From contig NZ_LGHL01000020.1 of the NCBI RefSeq assembly GCF_001908205.1, positions 25,284 through 89,283 on the forward strand: a stretch of DNA of 64,000 bases, in the 5' to 3' direction. The notes under the pieces were generated by a model that saw only the letters and a list, made by a program, of their open reading frames with translations, had not been told where the DNA came from and ran no database searches. The first letter of the stretch is position 1, and each line of letters begins with the position of its first letter. Below are positions 1 to 8,734 of this stretch, piece by piece. The translations under genes were made by a program, and so were the position numbers. Source of the stretch: Bradyrhizobium sp. NAS80.1. Lineage in GTDB: Bacteria; Pseudomonadota; Alphaproteobacteria; Rhizobiales; Xanthobacteraceae.

Positions 1-124
1 CGCGCCCCACTGCTCAGCCATGCGTTCTGGTTTGCGCCAATGGCTGACCTCAGTCGGGCGCTGGAAGAAGCCTCCTTGCTCTATCGCGTCGCGAGCGTGC
101 CGTTCCGCCATCGAAGCGCCGCCA

Positions 125-472
125 TCAGACCAGCTTCATCGGCGTATCGGCGACGACGCGAAGGTCGATCCTGCCGATCAATGCCGAACGGCGCGCCTCC
201 GCAGCACCAATGGCGCTCTCGGTTTGCTGCAACGTGCTGATGTTCGAACCGAGCGACACGATCCCGCCCAGCACCAGGGCGATCGATCCGAGCGCAGCGG
301 TCAGGCCTGTCCCCAACAGGCCGAGGATCGTGATCAACAACAGCGCGGCACCACCGCCGATGGCGATCTTCGACGCCAGAATGAACTTCCGGCATCGCTC
401 GGCGATCTCGGCGAGCGCCGCGATCCGATCTTCGATGTCCGAAATCTCGTCAGTCAGATCGTCTTCGGTCAT
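125..472 (-). CDS. Small hypothetical membrane protein
   Basis: This 115-residue protein of unknown function starts with an acidic, helical N-terminus (about residues 1-27). Two hydrophobic stretches follow, around residues 32-56 and 58-75, rich in Gly, Ala, Leu and Ile, which suggests a two-helix membrane hairpin. The C-terminal third is soluble and has several Arg residues. I see no catalytic motif. Codon use matches the neighbouring chromosomal genes, which supports a real gene rather than an antisense shadow. It is transcribed towards the left window edge; positions 1-124 beyond its stop show nothing I can assign. The gene lies downstream of pccB on the same strand, separated by a small hairpin repeat, so a shared operon is possible but not shown. 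Confidence 0.6.
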   Translation of the reverse strand: MTEDDLTDEISDIEDRIAALAEIAERCRKFILASKIAIGGGAALLLITILGLLGTGLTAALGSIALVLGGIVSLGSNISTLQQTESAIGAAEARRSALIGRIDLRVVADTPMKLV

Positions 473-507
473 TGGATCGAGGATACCAAATCAGAAGAAA
501 TCAGTAG

Positions 508-533
508 CCCGCATGAGCGAAGCGACATGCGGG
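508..533. repeat. Short palindromic intergenic hairpin
   Basis: The arms CCCGCATG (508-515) and CATGCGGG (526-533) form a perfect 8-bp inverted repeat around a 10-nt loop, between pccB and the small membrane protein gene. It resembles short GCATGAGCG-type palindromes that recur between genes in Bradyrhizobium. It lacks a T-run, so it is not a canonical terminator. Confidence 0.5.
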
Positions 534-583
534 GACCTGAGTAAAGACCCGAATGTCGCTACGCTCATCCGCGCTACGCATTC

Positions 584-2116
584 TCACAACGGCAAATTGT
601 CGTGCTTCTTCGCCGGCATTTCCGTCTTCTTGTCCTTCAGCATCGCCAGCGCGCGGGCGATGCGCCGCCGGGTCGAGTGCGGCATGATGACGTCGTCGAT
701 GTAGCCGCGCTCGGCCGCGATGAACGGCGACAGGAAGCGGTCTTCGTATTCCTTCGTGCGGGCAGCGATCTTGTCGGGGTCGCCGATGTCAGAGCGGAAG
801 ATGATCTCGACCGCGCCCTTCGCGCCCATCACCGCGATCTGGGCGGTCGGCCAGGCATAGTTCATGTCGGCGCCGATTTCCTTGGAGGCCATGACGTCGA
901 AGGCGCCGCCATAGGCCTTGCGGGTAATGACGGTGACCAGCGGCACGGTGCACTGCGAGTACGCGAACAGCAGCTTCGCGCCGTGCTTGATCAGGCCGCC
1001 ATATTCCTGCGCAGTGCCCGGCAGGAACCCCGGCACGTCGACGAAGGTGACGATCGGGATGTTGAAGGCATCACAAAAGCGGACGAAGCGCGCGGCCTTG
1101 CGCGAGGCGTCGCTATCGAGCACGCCCGCCAGCACCATCGGCTGGTTGGCGACGAAGCCGACAGTGCGGCCCGCGATGCGGCCAAAGCCCGTGACGATAT
1201 TCTTGGCAAAGGACTCCGCGATCTCGAAGAAGTCGCCCTCGTCCACGACCTTCAGGATCAATTCCTTCATGTCGTAGGGCTTGTTCGGATTGTCGGGGAT
1301 CAGCGTGTCGAGCGACATGTCGACGCGGCCGATGTCGTCGAAGCTCGGCCATTCCGGCACGCCGTCGGTGTTGTTGGACGGCAGGAAGTCGATCAGGCGC
1401 CGCATCTGCAGAAGCGTCTCGACGTCGTTCTCGAAGGCACCGTCGGCGATCGAGGAGCGCGTCGCGTGTACCGAGGCACCGCCGAGTTCTTCGGCCGTGA
1501 CGACCTCGTTGGTCACCGTCTTCACCACGTCGGGGCCGGTGACGAACATGTAGCTGGTGTTCTTCACCATGAAGATGAAGTCGGTCATCGCCGGCGAATA
1601 GACGTCGCCGCCGGCACAGGGGCCCATGATGACGGAGATCTGCGGGATCACACCGGAGGCGAGCACGTTGCGGCGGAACACGTAGGAATAGCCGGCGAGC
1701 GCCGCGACGCCCTCCTGGATGCGGGCGCCGCCCGCGTCATAGAGGCCGATGATGGGCGCCCTCGCCTTCATCGCCATGTCCTGCAGCTTGGTGATCTTCA
1801 GCGCGTGGGTCTCGGACAGCGAGCCGCCGAACACGGTGAAGTCCTTGGCAAACACAAACGTCTTGCGGCCGTTGACGGTGCCCCAGCCGGTGACGACGCC
1901 GTCGCTGGGGATCTTGGTCTTCTCCATGCCGAACTCGGTCGAGCGGTGCTCGACGAACATGTCGAATTCCTCGAACGATCCCTTGTCGAGCAGGAGCTCG
2001 ATGCGCTCGCGCGCGGTCAGCTTGCCGCGGGCGTGCTGCGCGTCGATGCGCTTCTGCCCGCCGCCGAGCTTTGCGCCGGCACGACGTTCTTCAAGGGCGT
2101 CCAGGATATGTTTCAT
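584..2116 (-). CDS. pccB: Propionyl-CoA carboxylase beta chain (acyl-CoA carboxyltransferase)
   Basis: This 510-residue protein is the carboxyltransferase subunit that moves CO2 from carboxybiotin to propionyl-CoA, giving methylmalonyl-CoA. It has the usual two crotonase-like halves. The N-terminal half shows [11 protein letters not shown] (about 127-137) and [13 protein letters not shown]. The C-terminal half shows [14 protein letters not shown] and the [10 protein letters not shown] oxyanion-hole motif. Length and ends match the PccB family (about 510 residues). No biotin-carrying alpha subunit or methylmalonyl-CoA mutase lies in this window, so the partner is encoded elsewhere. It is divergent from the DUF4260-like gene with a 149-nt spacer. 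Other acyl-CoA carboxylases (methylcrotonyl, acetyl) are less likely given the strong PccB-type sequence. Confidence 0.93.
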   Translation of the reverse strand: MKHILDALEERRAGAKLGGGQKRIDAQHARGKLTARERIELLLDKGSFEEFDMFVEHRSTEFGMEKTKIPSDGVVTGWGTVNGRKTFVFAKDFTVFGGSLSETHALKITKLQDMAMKARAPIIGLYDAGGARIQEGVAALAGYSYVFRRNVLASGVIPQISVIMGPCAGGDVYSPAMTDFIFMVKNTSYMFVTGPDVVKTVTNEVVTAEELGGASVHATRSSIADGAFENDVETLLQMRRLIDFLPSNNTDGVPEWPSFDDIGRVDMSLDTLIPDNPNKPYDMKELILKVVDEGDFFEIAESFAKNIVTGFGRIAGRTVGFVANQPMVLAGVLDSDASRKAARFVRFCDAFNIPIVTFVDVPGFLPGTAQEYGGLIKHGAKLLFAYSQCTVPLVTVITRKAYGGAFDVMASKEIGADMNYAWPTAQIAVMGAKGAVEIIFRSDIGDPDKIAARTKEYEDRFLSPFIAAERGYIDDVIMPHSTRRRIARALAMLKDKKTEMPAKKHDNLPL

Positions 2117-2265
2117 TTGCTCCCGCCAGTTCTTAGCCTAAATGCGATTGCCGGGGGTTCTAACACGGCATTTTGCGAGCCGGGAAGCTGCTTTCGGCGT
2201 CGCAGGGCTGCCCTGCCGCAGCGTGAAAGCGCAAGGAATTACAAAGTTTTGCATGGGAGGCGACC

Positions 2266-2670
2266 ATGAACGAGAAAGCTGCCGAGACCGGCGCTGCGAC
2301 GGGCGGCGTCAATATTCTGCTCCGCCTGGAGGGCCTGACCCTGTTTGCGGGCATGGTGATGCTCTACGCGGTCTGGGGCGGCTCCTGGCTGGTGTTCGCC
2401 CTGCTCTTCTTCGTCCCCGATCTGAGCTTCCTGGCATACCTGTCGGACGCCAAATTCGGCGCCCTCGTCTACAACGTCGCCCACAGCTACATGCTGCCGG
2501 TGACGCTGATGACGCTGGGCTTCGGCTTCGCCTCGCCCCTCACCCTGTCAATCGCCTTGATCTGGCTCGCCCATATCGGCATCGACCGGGCGCTCGGCTT
2601 TGGCCTGAAATATTCGGCCGGGTTCGGCTTCACCCATCTCGGCCGGATCGGCCGGCAGAAGGACGCCTGA
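2266..2670 (+). CDS. DUF4260-like small integral membrane protein
   Basis: This 134-residue hydrophobic protein resembles the DUF4260 family. I recognise the pattern of a short N-terminus, LRLEGL, helices around residues 25-50, 60-85 and 88-105, and a GFGLKYSAGFGFTHLGRIG ending typical of that family. Function is unknown; by composition it should sit in the inner membrane with three or four helices. A good GGGAGG ribosome binding site lies just upstream of the ATG at 2266, which decides the start against the longer overlapping frame. It is divergent from pccB, so the two may share a promoter region at 2117-2265. Confidence 0.72.
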   Translation: MNEKAAETGAATGGVNILLRLEGLTLFAGMVMLYAVWGGSWLVFALLFFVPDLSFLAYLSDAKFGALVYNVAHSYMLPVTLMTLGFGFASPLTLSIALIWLAHIGIDRALGFGLKYSAGFGFTHLGRIGRQKDA

Positions 2671-2834
2671 CCCCGAGCGCTTTGGCGGCGGGACTGCGGC
2701 TTTTTTGCCTGCCCTCGCCGGTTGACCAGGCCAGCCGATTCAGGCTTGCTCGGGTTCCACGATCAGACGCCGAATGTTGCGTGAGCTCAGTCGGTACGGC
2801 GGCGGTCACCACGTCTGGCTGCAAGCATCACCCA

Positions 2835-3416
2835 ATGTCCGCGACGGTCGTCCCCCTGCCGCCGAAATCATCGTCCGAGACCACCGACTTCCTGCGCCGG
2901 ATGGCCAGCATGGTGTCGGGGCAAAACGGCGAGATGCTGCTGCGCGCCGCAGCGCTGATCGAATCGCTCACGAAGCGGGCTATGTCGGCCGAGCGGCTCT
3001 TTCACGAGCAACAGGAAGAGAACAAGCGCCTCGTCAAGCTGCGTGAAGGCACCGAGCTCGTGGTCGCTCAGATCGAGACCTTGCGGAAGCAACTTGCGGA
3101 CGTGACCTCGGCTGCCGCCACTGAGCGCGCAGCGTTCGATGCCGAGCGCGGCAGGCTGCTCGGCCTGATGCAGGATGCCGAAAGCCATATCAGCAAGCTC
3201 ACCGGCGAGCTCGAGACGCTGCGCGCCTCCGTCGACAGCTTCAACGAGACCGCGGTCTCCGTGCCGATCGAGGTGCTGCGCCTGGCACGGACACAGTTCG
3301 ATTTCCTCTGCGACGGCTTTGCCCGCAACGGCGACCCGATCTCGCAGGCGATAAGCGAGATCGGCGGTTTTGCGATCGACCAGGCGCTGACGGCGAAGAA
3401 GACCGATAGCGCCTGA
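2835..3416 (+). CDS. Coiled-coil hypothetical protein
   Basis: This is a 193-residue soluble protein without a recognisable enzyme motif. Residues 45-135 are rich in Glu, Lys, Arg and Leu with heptad-like spacing (QQEENKRLVKLREGTELV, then a long ERAAFDAERGRLLGLM helix), which suggests a coiled coil. The C-terminus is more globular (VPIEVLRLARTQFDFLCDGF). The open frame extends far upstream to 2142, but that part overlaps the DUF4260-like gene in another frame. The ATG at 2835 is therefore the sensible start, although its ribosome binding site is weak. It could be a structural or division-associated protein; nothing nearby decides this. Confidence 0.6.
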   Translation: MSATVVPLPPKSSSETTDFLRRMASMVSGQNGEMLLRAAALIESLTKRAMSAERLFHEQQEENKRLVKLREGTELVVAQIETLRKQLADVTSAAATERAAFDAERGRLLGLMQDAESHISKLTGELETLRASVDSFNETAVSVPIEVLRLARTQFDFLCDGFARNGDPISQAISEIGGFAIDQALTAKKTDSA

Positions 3417-3500
3417 CCCGGCGCCAAGGCTGACGAATTGACAGCGCGGCGTCCGGCGGCCGGCAAGCCGGTTTGGCGCTGAGAGACTGCGCGGCCTGCA

Positions 3501-3610
3501 TGGTTCGAGACGCCCGCTTTCGCGGGCGCCTCACCATGAGGGTCTCACATTTTTCCGCGAAGCAAGACCTCATCCTGAGGAGCCCGCAAAGCGGGCGTCT
3601 CGAAGGATGG
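3501..3610. repeat. Long imperfect inverted repeat, Bradyrhizobium-type
   Basis: Two arms at about 3501-3542 and 3569-3610 are imperfect reverse complements. Each carries the core GAGACGCCCGCTTTCGCGGG or its complement, plus CCTCA..ATGAGG. The element sits just downstream of the carboxymuconolactone-decarboxylase-like gene and may act as a transcript-end hairpin. Similar elements are, to my knowledge, abundant in Bradyrhizobium intergenic regions. Confidence 0.7.
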
Positions 3611-3627
3611 CCGCAAGAAAGCTCTTC

Positions 3628-4284
3628 TTACGGCTCGCCTGGCTTGAACGGCTCCTGCTTGTCCGGCGGCGTCGTCTCTTCCGCCATCGCCAGCAGCATC
3701 GCGACCATCACGTAATTGCCGGCGACCGCCGTGAGGTCGACGATCTGCTGGTCGTTGAAGACCTTCTTCGCCCGCGCATAGGTCTCGTCGGTGACCTTCT
3801 TGGTGGTGGTGAGCTCGGTGACGAAGTCGTAGACGACAGCCTCGTCCTCGGCCATCTTCGACGGGCGCTTGTTGGCCTTGAGCTCCGCGATGATGTCCGG
3901 CGACAGGCCCGCCTTTGCTGCCAGCGGCGCGTGGGCGAACCACTCCACCTGCGAGCGCCACTGCCGCCCGACGATCAGAATCGCAAATTCGTTGAGCTTA
4001 GTCGGGACCGACGTCTCCCAGCGCAGATAGTGGAACAGGTCGAACAGCCGCTGGCCGAGCACGGGACTGCGGATCATCGGATTGTAGGGACCGCCGATGC
4101 CGACGCTCGACACCTTCATGATCTGCTCACCGAGCGGCTTCTGCCTCGCGTCGAGCTGGTCCATGGTGAGCTGCGGGAAGCGCGGCTCCTTGCTGGTGGC
4201 GGGTGCGGCCAACATCGTGGCAGCGAGCCAGCCGCCCGCAGCGGCAAGCGCGAGCGACGACAGCCAGAGCGGCTTTGAGTTCAT
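3628..4284 (-). CDS. Exported carboxymuconolactone decarboxylase family protein
   Basis: The mature part resembles the AhpD/carboxymuconolactone decarboxylase fold, with the family pattern QVEWFAHAPLAAKAGLSPDIIAEL near its middle. It lacks the CxxC of AhpD peroxidases, so it is more like the decarboxylase branch, whose members are often of unknown substrate. The first ~30 residues form a signal peptide (LALAAAGGWLAATMLAAPA), unusual for this mostly cytoplasmic family, and place it in the periplasm. The start at 4284 is chosen because a GGGAGG site (4291-4296) lies 6 nt upstream; an ATG six codons earlier lacks one. The protein is 218 residues. Its neighbours do not indicate a pathway. Confidence 0.78.
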   Translation of the reverse strand: MNSKPLWLSSLALAAAGGWLAATMLAAPATSKEPRFPQLTMDQLDARQKPLGEQIMKVSSVGIGGPYNPMIRSPVLGQRLFDLFHYLRWETSVPTKLNEFAILIVGRQWRSQVEWFAHAPLAAKAGLSPDIIAELKANKRPSKMAEDEAVVYDFVTELTTTKKVTDETYARAKKVFNDQQIVDLTAVAGNYVMVAMLLAMAEETTPPDKQEPFKPGEP

Positions 4285-4363
4285 TGTTTTCCTCCCGACC
4301 ATTATTCTTGCTTGGTCGGGACGATGCTAGTCGAGCGGCCTAGTATGCGCCAGCGCGGTGAAG

Positions 4364-5182
4364 CTAGATCGCGCCGATCTCGGCAAGGCAGGCTTGCGTC
4401 AGCGTCATGCGGGCCTCGATGTGGCGCGGCTCGCGGCAATCCATGTTGAGCGCAAACACTGTCTGCGCCCCGCCCTTCTCGGCCCAGCCGACCATCCAGC
4501 CGAGCGACGGCTCACCGCGCTCCGCCCCTAACAGCCCGGACTTGGCGCGGATGACGCTCTCGCCGGCCTTGGTCACCGGCAGGATGTCACAGACGAGATC
4601 CTGGCTGCGCTTGGAAATCGGCAACACGCGACGGCGCAGCCGGTCGACGAAGTCGATCTGCTCGACCGGATCGATGCGCAAGGCTCCGGTGAGCCAGAAC
4701 TGGTCGATGCCGCCGCCGATATCGCGATTGCCGTAGTCGAACAGATCGACATATTTCTGCATACGCTCCTGCCCGATGCGGCGCGCGATCTCCTGATAGA
4801 CCGGCACCGAACTTACCGCGATTGCACTGCGCAGCGTGTGATCCTTGTTCCAGGCTTCGATCGGACGCTTCACACCGTCCCACGGAAACACGTCCTTGTC
4901 GGGATCGGCGACAATGCCGGTTTCGAGCGCAATCAGCGAGTTCGGAATCTTGAAGGTCGAGGCCGGCAGCTTGCCCTCGCCCGAACGCTCGTTGTCGCTG
5001 GCGACAATCAGATAGTCGTCGACCTTGTAGGCGACGAAGGTCCCGGCTGTGCCAAGGTCGGTGAAGCGCTTTGCCAGGCTCTCGCGGATCTCATTGCGCG
5101 GCGGCGCGACATGAGCGAGCGCGCGCTGCGGCATGGTGGCGGCTGCGGCAAGAAGGCCGAGGGTGGAGCGGCGGGTCAGCAA
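4364..5182 (-). CDS. Class D (OXA-type) beta-lactamase
   Basis: This 272-residue serine beta-lactamase homologue carries all the class D landmarks: S75-T-F-K78 with the nucleophile and carboxylatable lysine, S124-S-V126, Y150-G-N152, W163-L, and K214-S-G216 in place of the more common KTG. The N-terminus (LTRRSTLGLLAAAA...ALA) looks like a signal peptide with a twin-arginine motif, so export may be through Tat. It is encoded between housekeeping genes with ordinary codon use, as expected of an intrinsic chromosomal enzyme rather than recent acquisition. Substrate range cannot be read from sequence. A penicillin-binding sensor such as BlaR is excluded by the lack of a membrane domain. Confidence 0.9.
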   Translation of the reverse strand: MLTRRSTLGLLAAAATMPQRALAHVAPPRNEIRESLAKRFTDLGTAGTFVAYKVDDYLIVASDNERSGEGKLPASTFKIPNSLIALETGIVADPDKDVFPWDGVKRPIEAWNKDHTLRSAIAVSSVPVYQEIARRIGQERMQKYVDLFDYGNRDIGGGIDQFWLTGALRIDPVEQIDFVDRLRRRVLPISKRSQDLVCDILPVTKAGESVIRAKSGLLGAERGEPSLGWMVGWAEKGGAQTVFALNMDCREPRHIEARMTLTQACLAEIGAI

Positions 5183-5253
5183 GAGCAGTGTCCGTTGAAT
5201 GACGAAAGGGACGGCTACAATGCCGCCGATATCTGGTCAAACGATGACAGCAT

Positions 5254-5517
5254 TTACCGCGCCCGGCCCGACAGCCGCAGCACGAACACCAGCACTTCGG
5301 CGACCGCCTTGTAGAGGTCGGGCGGGATCTCCTCGCAGAGCTCGACCTTGGAGAGCGCGCCGGCCAGGATCTCGTTCTCCTCGATCGGGATGTCGTTCGA
5401 TTTGGCGATCTCGACGATCTTTGCGCCGATCGTGCCGTTGCCCTTGGCGACGACAACAGGCGCGTTGCTGCCCTTCTCGTAATGCAGCGCGATCGCGAGC
5501 TTGGACTCATCGCTCAC
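5254..5517 (-). CDS. Stand-alone FlhB C-terminal-like protein (export apparatus switch homologue)
   Basis: This 87-residue protein corresponds to the cytoplasmic C-terminal domain of FlhB/YscU-type type III export switch proteins, without the four membrane helices. It shows the family signature A(I)ALHYEKGSNAPVVVAKG, then IPIEENEILAGALSKVELCEEIP and a final VFVLRLSG. The cleavage motif NPTH is missing at its start, as in other stand-alone FlhB-like paralogues. Its start overlaps the stop of the upstream fliK-like gene by 4 nt (ATGA), so the two are translationally coupled. It probably modulates or substitutes for the FlhB C-domain in substrate switching. No other flagellar genes are present in the window. 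Confidence 0.85.
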   Translation of the reverse strand: MSDESKLAIALHYEKGSNAPVVVAKGNGTIGAKIVEIAKSNDIPIEENEILAGALSKVELCEEIPPDLYKAVAEVLVFVLRLSGRAR

Positions 5518-7139
5518 GTGGCGCGATCCAAGAAATGCCCGGCGCGGGCCGGCGCAGGCTGCGGCGGGGTGCCATCGCGGACCACGATGTCGCCGGGCTT
5601 GAGCTCGGCCCTTGTCAGCGCCTGATTGAGCTCACCGACGCCGGCGCGGAGCTGCTGCGCGGTCGCCGGCCGCTCCGCCCACATCCGCACGAAGGTCTTT
5701 TCGCCGTTGAGCGTGATCAGCGCATGCACGGGGCCGGCCGGCTCGACATTGAGCGAGAAGCGCGCGCGCCAGGCGCGCTTGGCGGGATCGGCGGACTCGC
5801 TGCCACCGTCGCGCGAGATCTCGAATTGCGCCATCGCGGTGCCCTGCGGGGTTGCAAAGGGAATTTCGAAATTCCACTGCGGCACGGCCGGATCGATGCG
5901 ATGGCCGCTGGCATCGGTGCGATCAGGAAGTGAAGCGACCTGAAGCAAGGTCTGCCGTGCGATCGCGGCATCGATGTCGTCGAGCAGGCGATGCACGGTC
6001 GCAGCCAGCGGGGTATCGGGCGCGAGCGATGCCGAAGCGATCGATTGCGGCGACGGCAGCGCGCCGCGGATCGGCGGCGGCGTTGCGCGCGCGGCCGCCT
6101 CGAAGACGTGGCCATCAGGCACGGCCTTGTTCGAACCGGGGACGTTGCCGGTCATGTGCGGCAGGTTCTGCGTGACCTCCTGCAGGAGGCTCGCGGCGAG
6201 GCCAGCGGACATCGTTCGCGGCACCGCGGCTTGGGAGACGTCGGCGGCGATTTCAGCGAGCACGGCGGCCGCGAAGGCCGCGCTGCGCGGCATTTGCGGA
6301 GCTTGGGCGATGTCCGGTTCGGGCGACAATAACGCAGCCGGCGCCGCCTCACCCGCGGCCTGAGCCGGCGCGGCGGCGGGCTGCGGTGTCACGGTGGCGC
6401 TCGCAGGAAGCGCGGCGCCTTGCGCAGGCGCCTGCGGAGCCGCGGTCTCGAGCGTCGCCAGCGTCTGACGCAGCACCAGCAGCGCTGCCTTCAGGTCCGG
6501 CACGGTGCCGGATGACGGCGCTGCGCCCGCGGCGAGCGAGGCCTCGAGGAACAGCCCGGATTTCTGGAAGGCAGATTCGATGTCGGGTCCATCGAGCCCG
6601 GCATTGAGTGGGGTTTGCTGCGCCAGCACGGCCAGCACCGCCTGCTTCAGTCCCGCCGGCAGATCGCTGCCGGTCACGACGGAGGCCAGATTGGCGAACA
6701 GCGGCGCCTGACTGCCCTGCTTGGCCGCGGCCTCGGCCGAGGCCACGGTGACGGCGACCTGCTCCGATGGGGTCAGCGTGTTGCGTGGCGCATTGACTGA
6801 TGGCGCAAGCGGCGGGCTCTCCACCAGCGAGGCCGCACGCGGCGTCAGCGTGACCTGATCGGCCGCCGCCTCGCCTGCCCCGTTGACGATGGCGAGCCGG
6901 ATCGCGCCGTCATTCTGCGACACCGCGAGCTGGAGGTTCTGGCCCGGCGACAGCGCCACTTCCGACATCACGTCGAGGGAGAGATTTGCGATCGCGATCC
7001 GCACCAGATTGTCGGCGAGCACACTGACGACCTTGGCGTCGACCACGCTGCCGGTCTGAAGCACAAGGTCAGGCGTCGCCGCATCAGCCACGGGGCTGGC
7101 GGCATTGACCGGAACGATCGAGCTTATCGGCGTCGGCAT
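5514..7139 (-). CDS. fliK: Flagellar hook-length control protein FliK-like
   Basis: This 541-residue protein has a long Ala/Pro/Gln-rich, low-complexity N-terminal two thirds, as expected of a molecular ruler. A compact C-terminal domain (about residues 415-520) follows, with WNFEIPFATPQGTAMAQFEI, then VEPAGPVHALITLNGEKTFVRMWAE and a final helix LRAGVGELNQALTRAEL. This matches the Flg_hook domain of FliK, which signals FlhB to switch export from hook to filament subunits. The adjacent FlhB-like gene supports this, as the two overlap by 4 nt. It lies away from any flagellar cluster, so it may be a second or orphan FliK. Confidence is good for the family and less for it being the main hook ruler. 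Confidence 0.82.
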   Translation of the reverse strand: MPTPISSIVPVNAASPVADAATPDLVLQTGSVVDAKVVSVLADNLVRIAIANLSLDVMSEVALSPGQNLQLAVSQNDGAIRLAIVNGAGEAAADQVTLTPRAASLVESPPLAPSVNAPRNTLTPSEQVAVTVASAEAAAKQGSQAPLFANLASVVTGSDLPAGLKQAVLAVLAQQTPLNAGLDGPDIESAFQKSGLFLEASLAAGAAPSSGTVPDLKAALLVLRQTLATLETAAPQAPAQGAALPASATVTPQPAAAPAQAAGEAAPAALLSPEPDIAQAPQMPRSAAFAAAVLAEIAADVSQAAVPRTMSAGLAASLLQEVTQNLPHMTGNVPGSNKAVPDGHVFEAAARATPPPIRGALPSPQSIASASLAPDTPLAATVHRLLDDIDAAIARQTLLQVASLPDRTDASGHRIDPAVPQWNFEIPFATPQGTAMAQFEISRDGGSESADPAKRAWRARFSLNVEPAGPVHALITLNGEKTFVRMWAERPATAQQLRAGVGELNQALTRAELKPGDIVVRDGTPPQPAPARAGHFLDRAT

Positions 7140-7197
7140 CTCAACGGGGCCCGGTGGAACGCGAGCCCACCCTAAGGCCGCCGTCGTAAACCTGTCG

Positions 7198-7992
7198 TTA
7201 AGGACCTTTGGCCGCGGGCGGCTTCACGCCCGCCAGAACCGCCACGGCGGCTTCGAAATCCCTCAGGCGAGTGGCCCGGCGCGCTGCCGCTTCCTCGTCC
7301 ACGCCCCATTGGTCGGCGTTCCAGTCCTCATCGACATGGGCGGCTGCCCAGACCTGGCCGGCATCGCGCACGCCGTGGGCCAGCGCCAGCGCTAGCAGCG
7401 CCGAGCCGGTCAGCGTCGTGACCATATGAAGCGCCGCAACCGACCAGGCATCCCCGGGCAGCGCGGCGCGCGCAGTCTGGATCGCCTCGTCCGGCTGCTT
7501 CACATGCATGATGCCCTCGGACAGGATGAAATGCGCCCCCAGCGTCTCCGCCGCCCAGAACAGCACGGGGTCCCAATGCGCGGCCTCGCGCGCGACCAGA
7601 GCCTGGGGATGGCCGGCGCGGTAGAACAACAGATCGGTCTGGAAGTATTTTGCGAGGTCGTCGCTGACGAGCTCGACGCGGTCGACCACGCCCTCGACCA
7701 CGCTGTTGGCGATCCGTGTCAGCGGCATGGTCACGGGATCGATCGTCTCGCCCTGGGTGGCCCATTCGGAGGCCACCGCATCGGCGAGCGCGCGCGAGGG
7801 GATCACCACCTGGCGGCCGGAGGGCGCGCGGATCGGCTTGCCATCGAGCGTGATGGCGAAGCCGCCCTCGGCCTCGGCGAGGCCGGCCTCCTTGTAGAAG
7901 CGCTTGCGCTGCGGCGTGCGCGCAGACTGGCGGGCCGCCTCACGCGGATCGAGCGGAGACTGCCCCGCGGCTTCATCGAACAATTCGCGCAT
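7198..7992 (-). CDS. ATP12 family F1-ATPase assembly chaperone
   Basis: This 264-residue protein belongs to the ATP12 chaperone family that in mitochondria binds the alpha subunit during F1-ATPase assembly; alphaproteobacteria carry homologues. The typical opening is present: KRFYKEAGLAEAEGGFAITLDGKPIRAP, then a helical C-terminal domain with SDDLAKYFQTDLLFYRAGHP and WDPVLFWAAETLG. The start at 7992 (MRELFDEAAG) gives the family length and is preferred to a longer frame reaching 8163, which would run into the divergent gene at 8069. The protein should be cytoplasmic. No ATP synthase genes are nearby. Confidence 0.88.
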   Translation of the reverse strand: MRELFDEAAGQSPLDPREAARQSARTPQRKRFYKEAGLAEAEGGFAITLDGKPIRAPSGRQVVIPSRALADAVASEWATQGETIDPVTMPLTRIANSVVEGVVDRVELVSDDLAKYFQTDLLFYRAGHPQALVAREAAHWDPVLFWAAETLGAHFILSEGIMHVKQPDEAIQTARAALPGDAWSVAALHMVTTLTGSALLALALAHGVRDAGQVWAAAHVDEDWNADQWGVDEEAAARRATRLRDFEAAVAVLAGVKPPAAKGP

Positions 7993-8068
7993 CTTGAGTT
8001 TCCGGTCTCCGCCGCTGAATGCTAGGCTTTTAAGATAAGACCGGCGGCCGATAAAGCGAGCGGCGGGT

Positions 8069-8515
8069 ATGAGGGAACTTGCGGGCATCGTGGCCCTGTT
8101 CACCGGGCTTGGGCTGGCCGCGGCGGAGGCCGGCTTCCGCACCCCGGAATCGCTCGTGCGCAACGTCTATGCCTATTACGGCGAGGGCGCGCCGGAGCTG
8201 TCGAAAGGCCTGCCGAGGGATGATGCCACCGCCCGGCAATTCTTCGATCCCAGCCTGCGCAAGGCCTGGAGCGCGCCGAGGGTCGAGCCCTATGATTTCT
8301 TGGTCCAGAGCCCGAGCTGGAAGCTCGGCCCAATCGCGATCACAGTTATCCGCAGGCAATACGACAAGACCTATGTCGCGGCGAATTTCGACAATGACGG
8401 CCGCCGGGTGACGCTGAACTTCATCCTGGTCAACGGGCCGGAAGGCTGGCTGATCACGGATGTCGAGACCCCGCACGACTCCTTGCGGATGTTTCTCGAG
8501 CAGTTCCGGAATTGA
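8069..8515 (+). CDS. Exported hypothetical protein
   Basis: This 148-residue protein begins with a hydrophobic stretch (LAGIVALFTGLGLAAAEAG) that looks like a signal peptide cleaved near residue 20. The mature part starts TPESLVRNVYAYYGEG and ends in a beta-rich segment (TYVAANFDNDGRRVTLNFILVNGPEGWLITDVE). That pattern resembles small exported proteins with an NTF2- or DUF3828-like fold, in which a helix pair packs on a beta sheet; this is a resemblance only. It is divergent from the ATP12 gene with a 76-nt spacer, and its function is unknown. Confidence 0.65.
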   Translation: MRELAGIVALFTGLGLAAAEAGFRTPESLVRNVYAYYGEGAPELSKGLPRDDATARQFFDPSLRKAWSAPRVEPYDFLVQSPSWKLGPIAITVIRRQYDKTYVAANFDNDGRRVTLNFILVNGPEGWLITDVETPHDSLRMFLEQFRN

Positions 8516-8539
8516 GGGGGATTGGGACTAGGCTGCGGC

Positions 8540-8700
8540 TCCACAATCGATGTCATGCCCCGGCTTGCGGAACGGTGTCGGCCATGTCCTCAGACTAAAC
8601 ACTTGACCGGGGCATCCAGTACGCCTCGGCTTCTCCGTGTCACACCGACGTCTCTGGGATACTGGGTCGCCCGGTCAAGCCGGGCGACGACAGCGGAGAG
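8540..8700. repeat. Degenerate GC-rich intergenic repeat with hairpin
   Basis: The convergent spacer between the exported protein gene and rluC contains ATGCCCCGGC...GACCGGGGCATCCAGTA and a second half with a clean hairpin, TCGCCCGG (8667-8674) and CCGGGCGA (8680-8687) around TCAAG. This is the form of the ATGCCCGGGCTTGACCCGGGCAT-type repeats I associate with Bradyrhizobium. It may also serve as a transcript end for both flanking genes. Confidence 0.5.
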
Positions 8701-8734
8701 TGTGGCTAGCTGCGCGCTCTGATGTTTCGCTTGC

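Noticed and set aside
2142..2834. Long N-terminal extension of the coiled-coil protein frame
   Set aside because: It overlaps the DUF4260-like gene in another frame and has no similarity; the ATG at 2835 is the plausible start.
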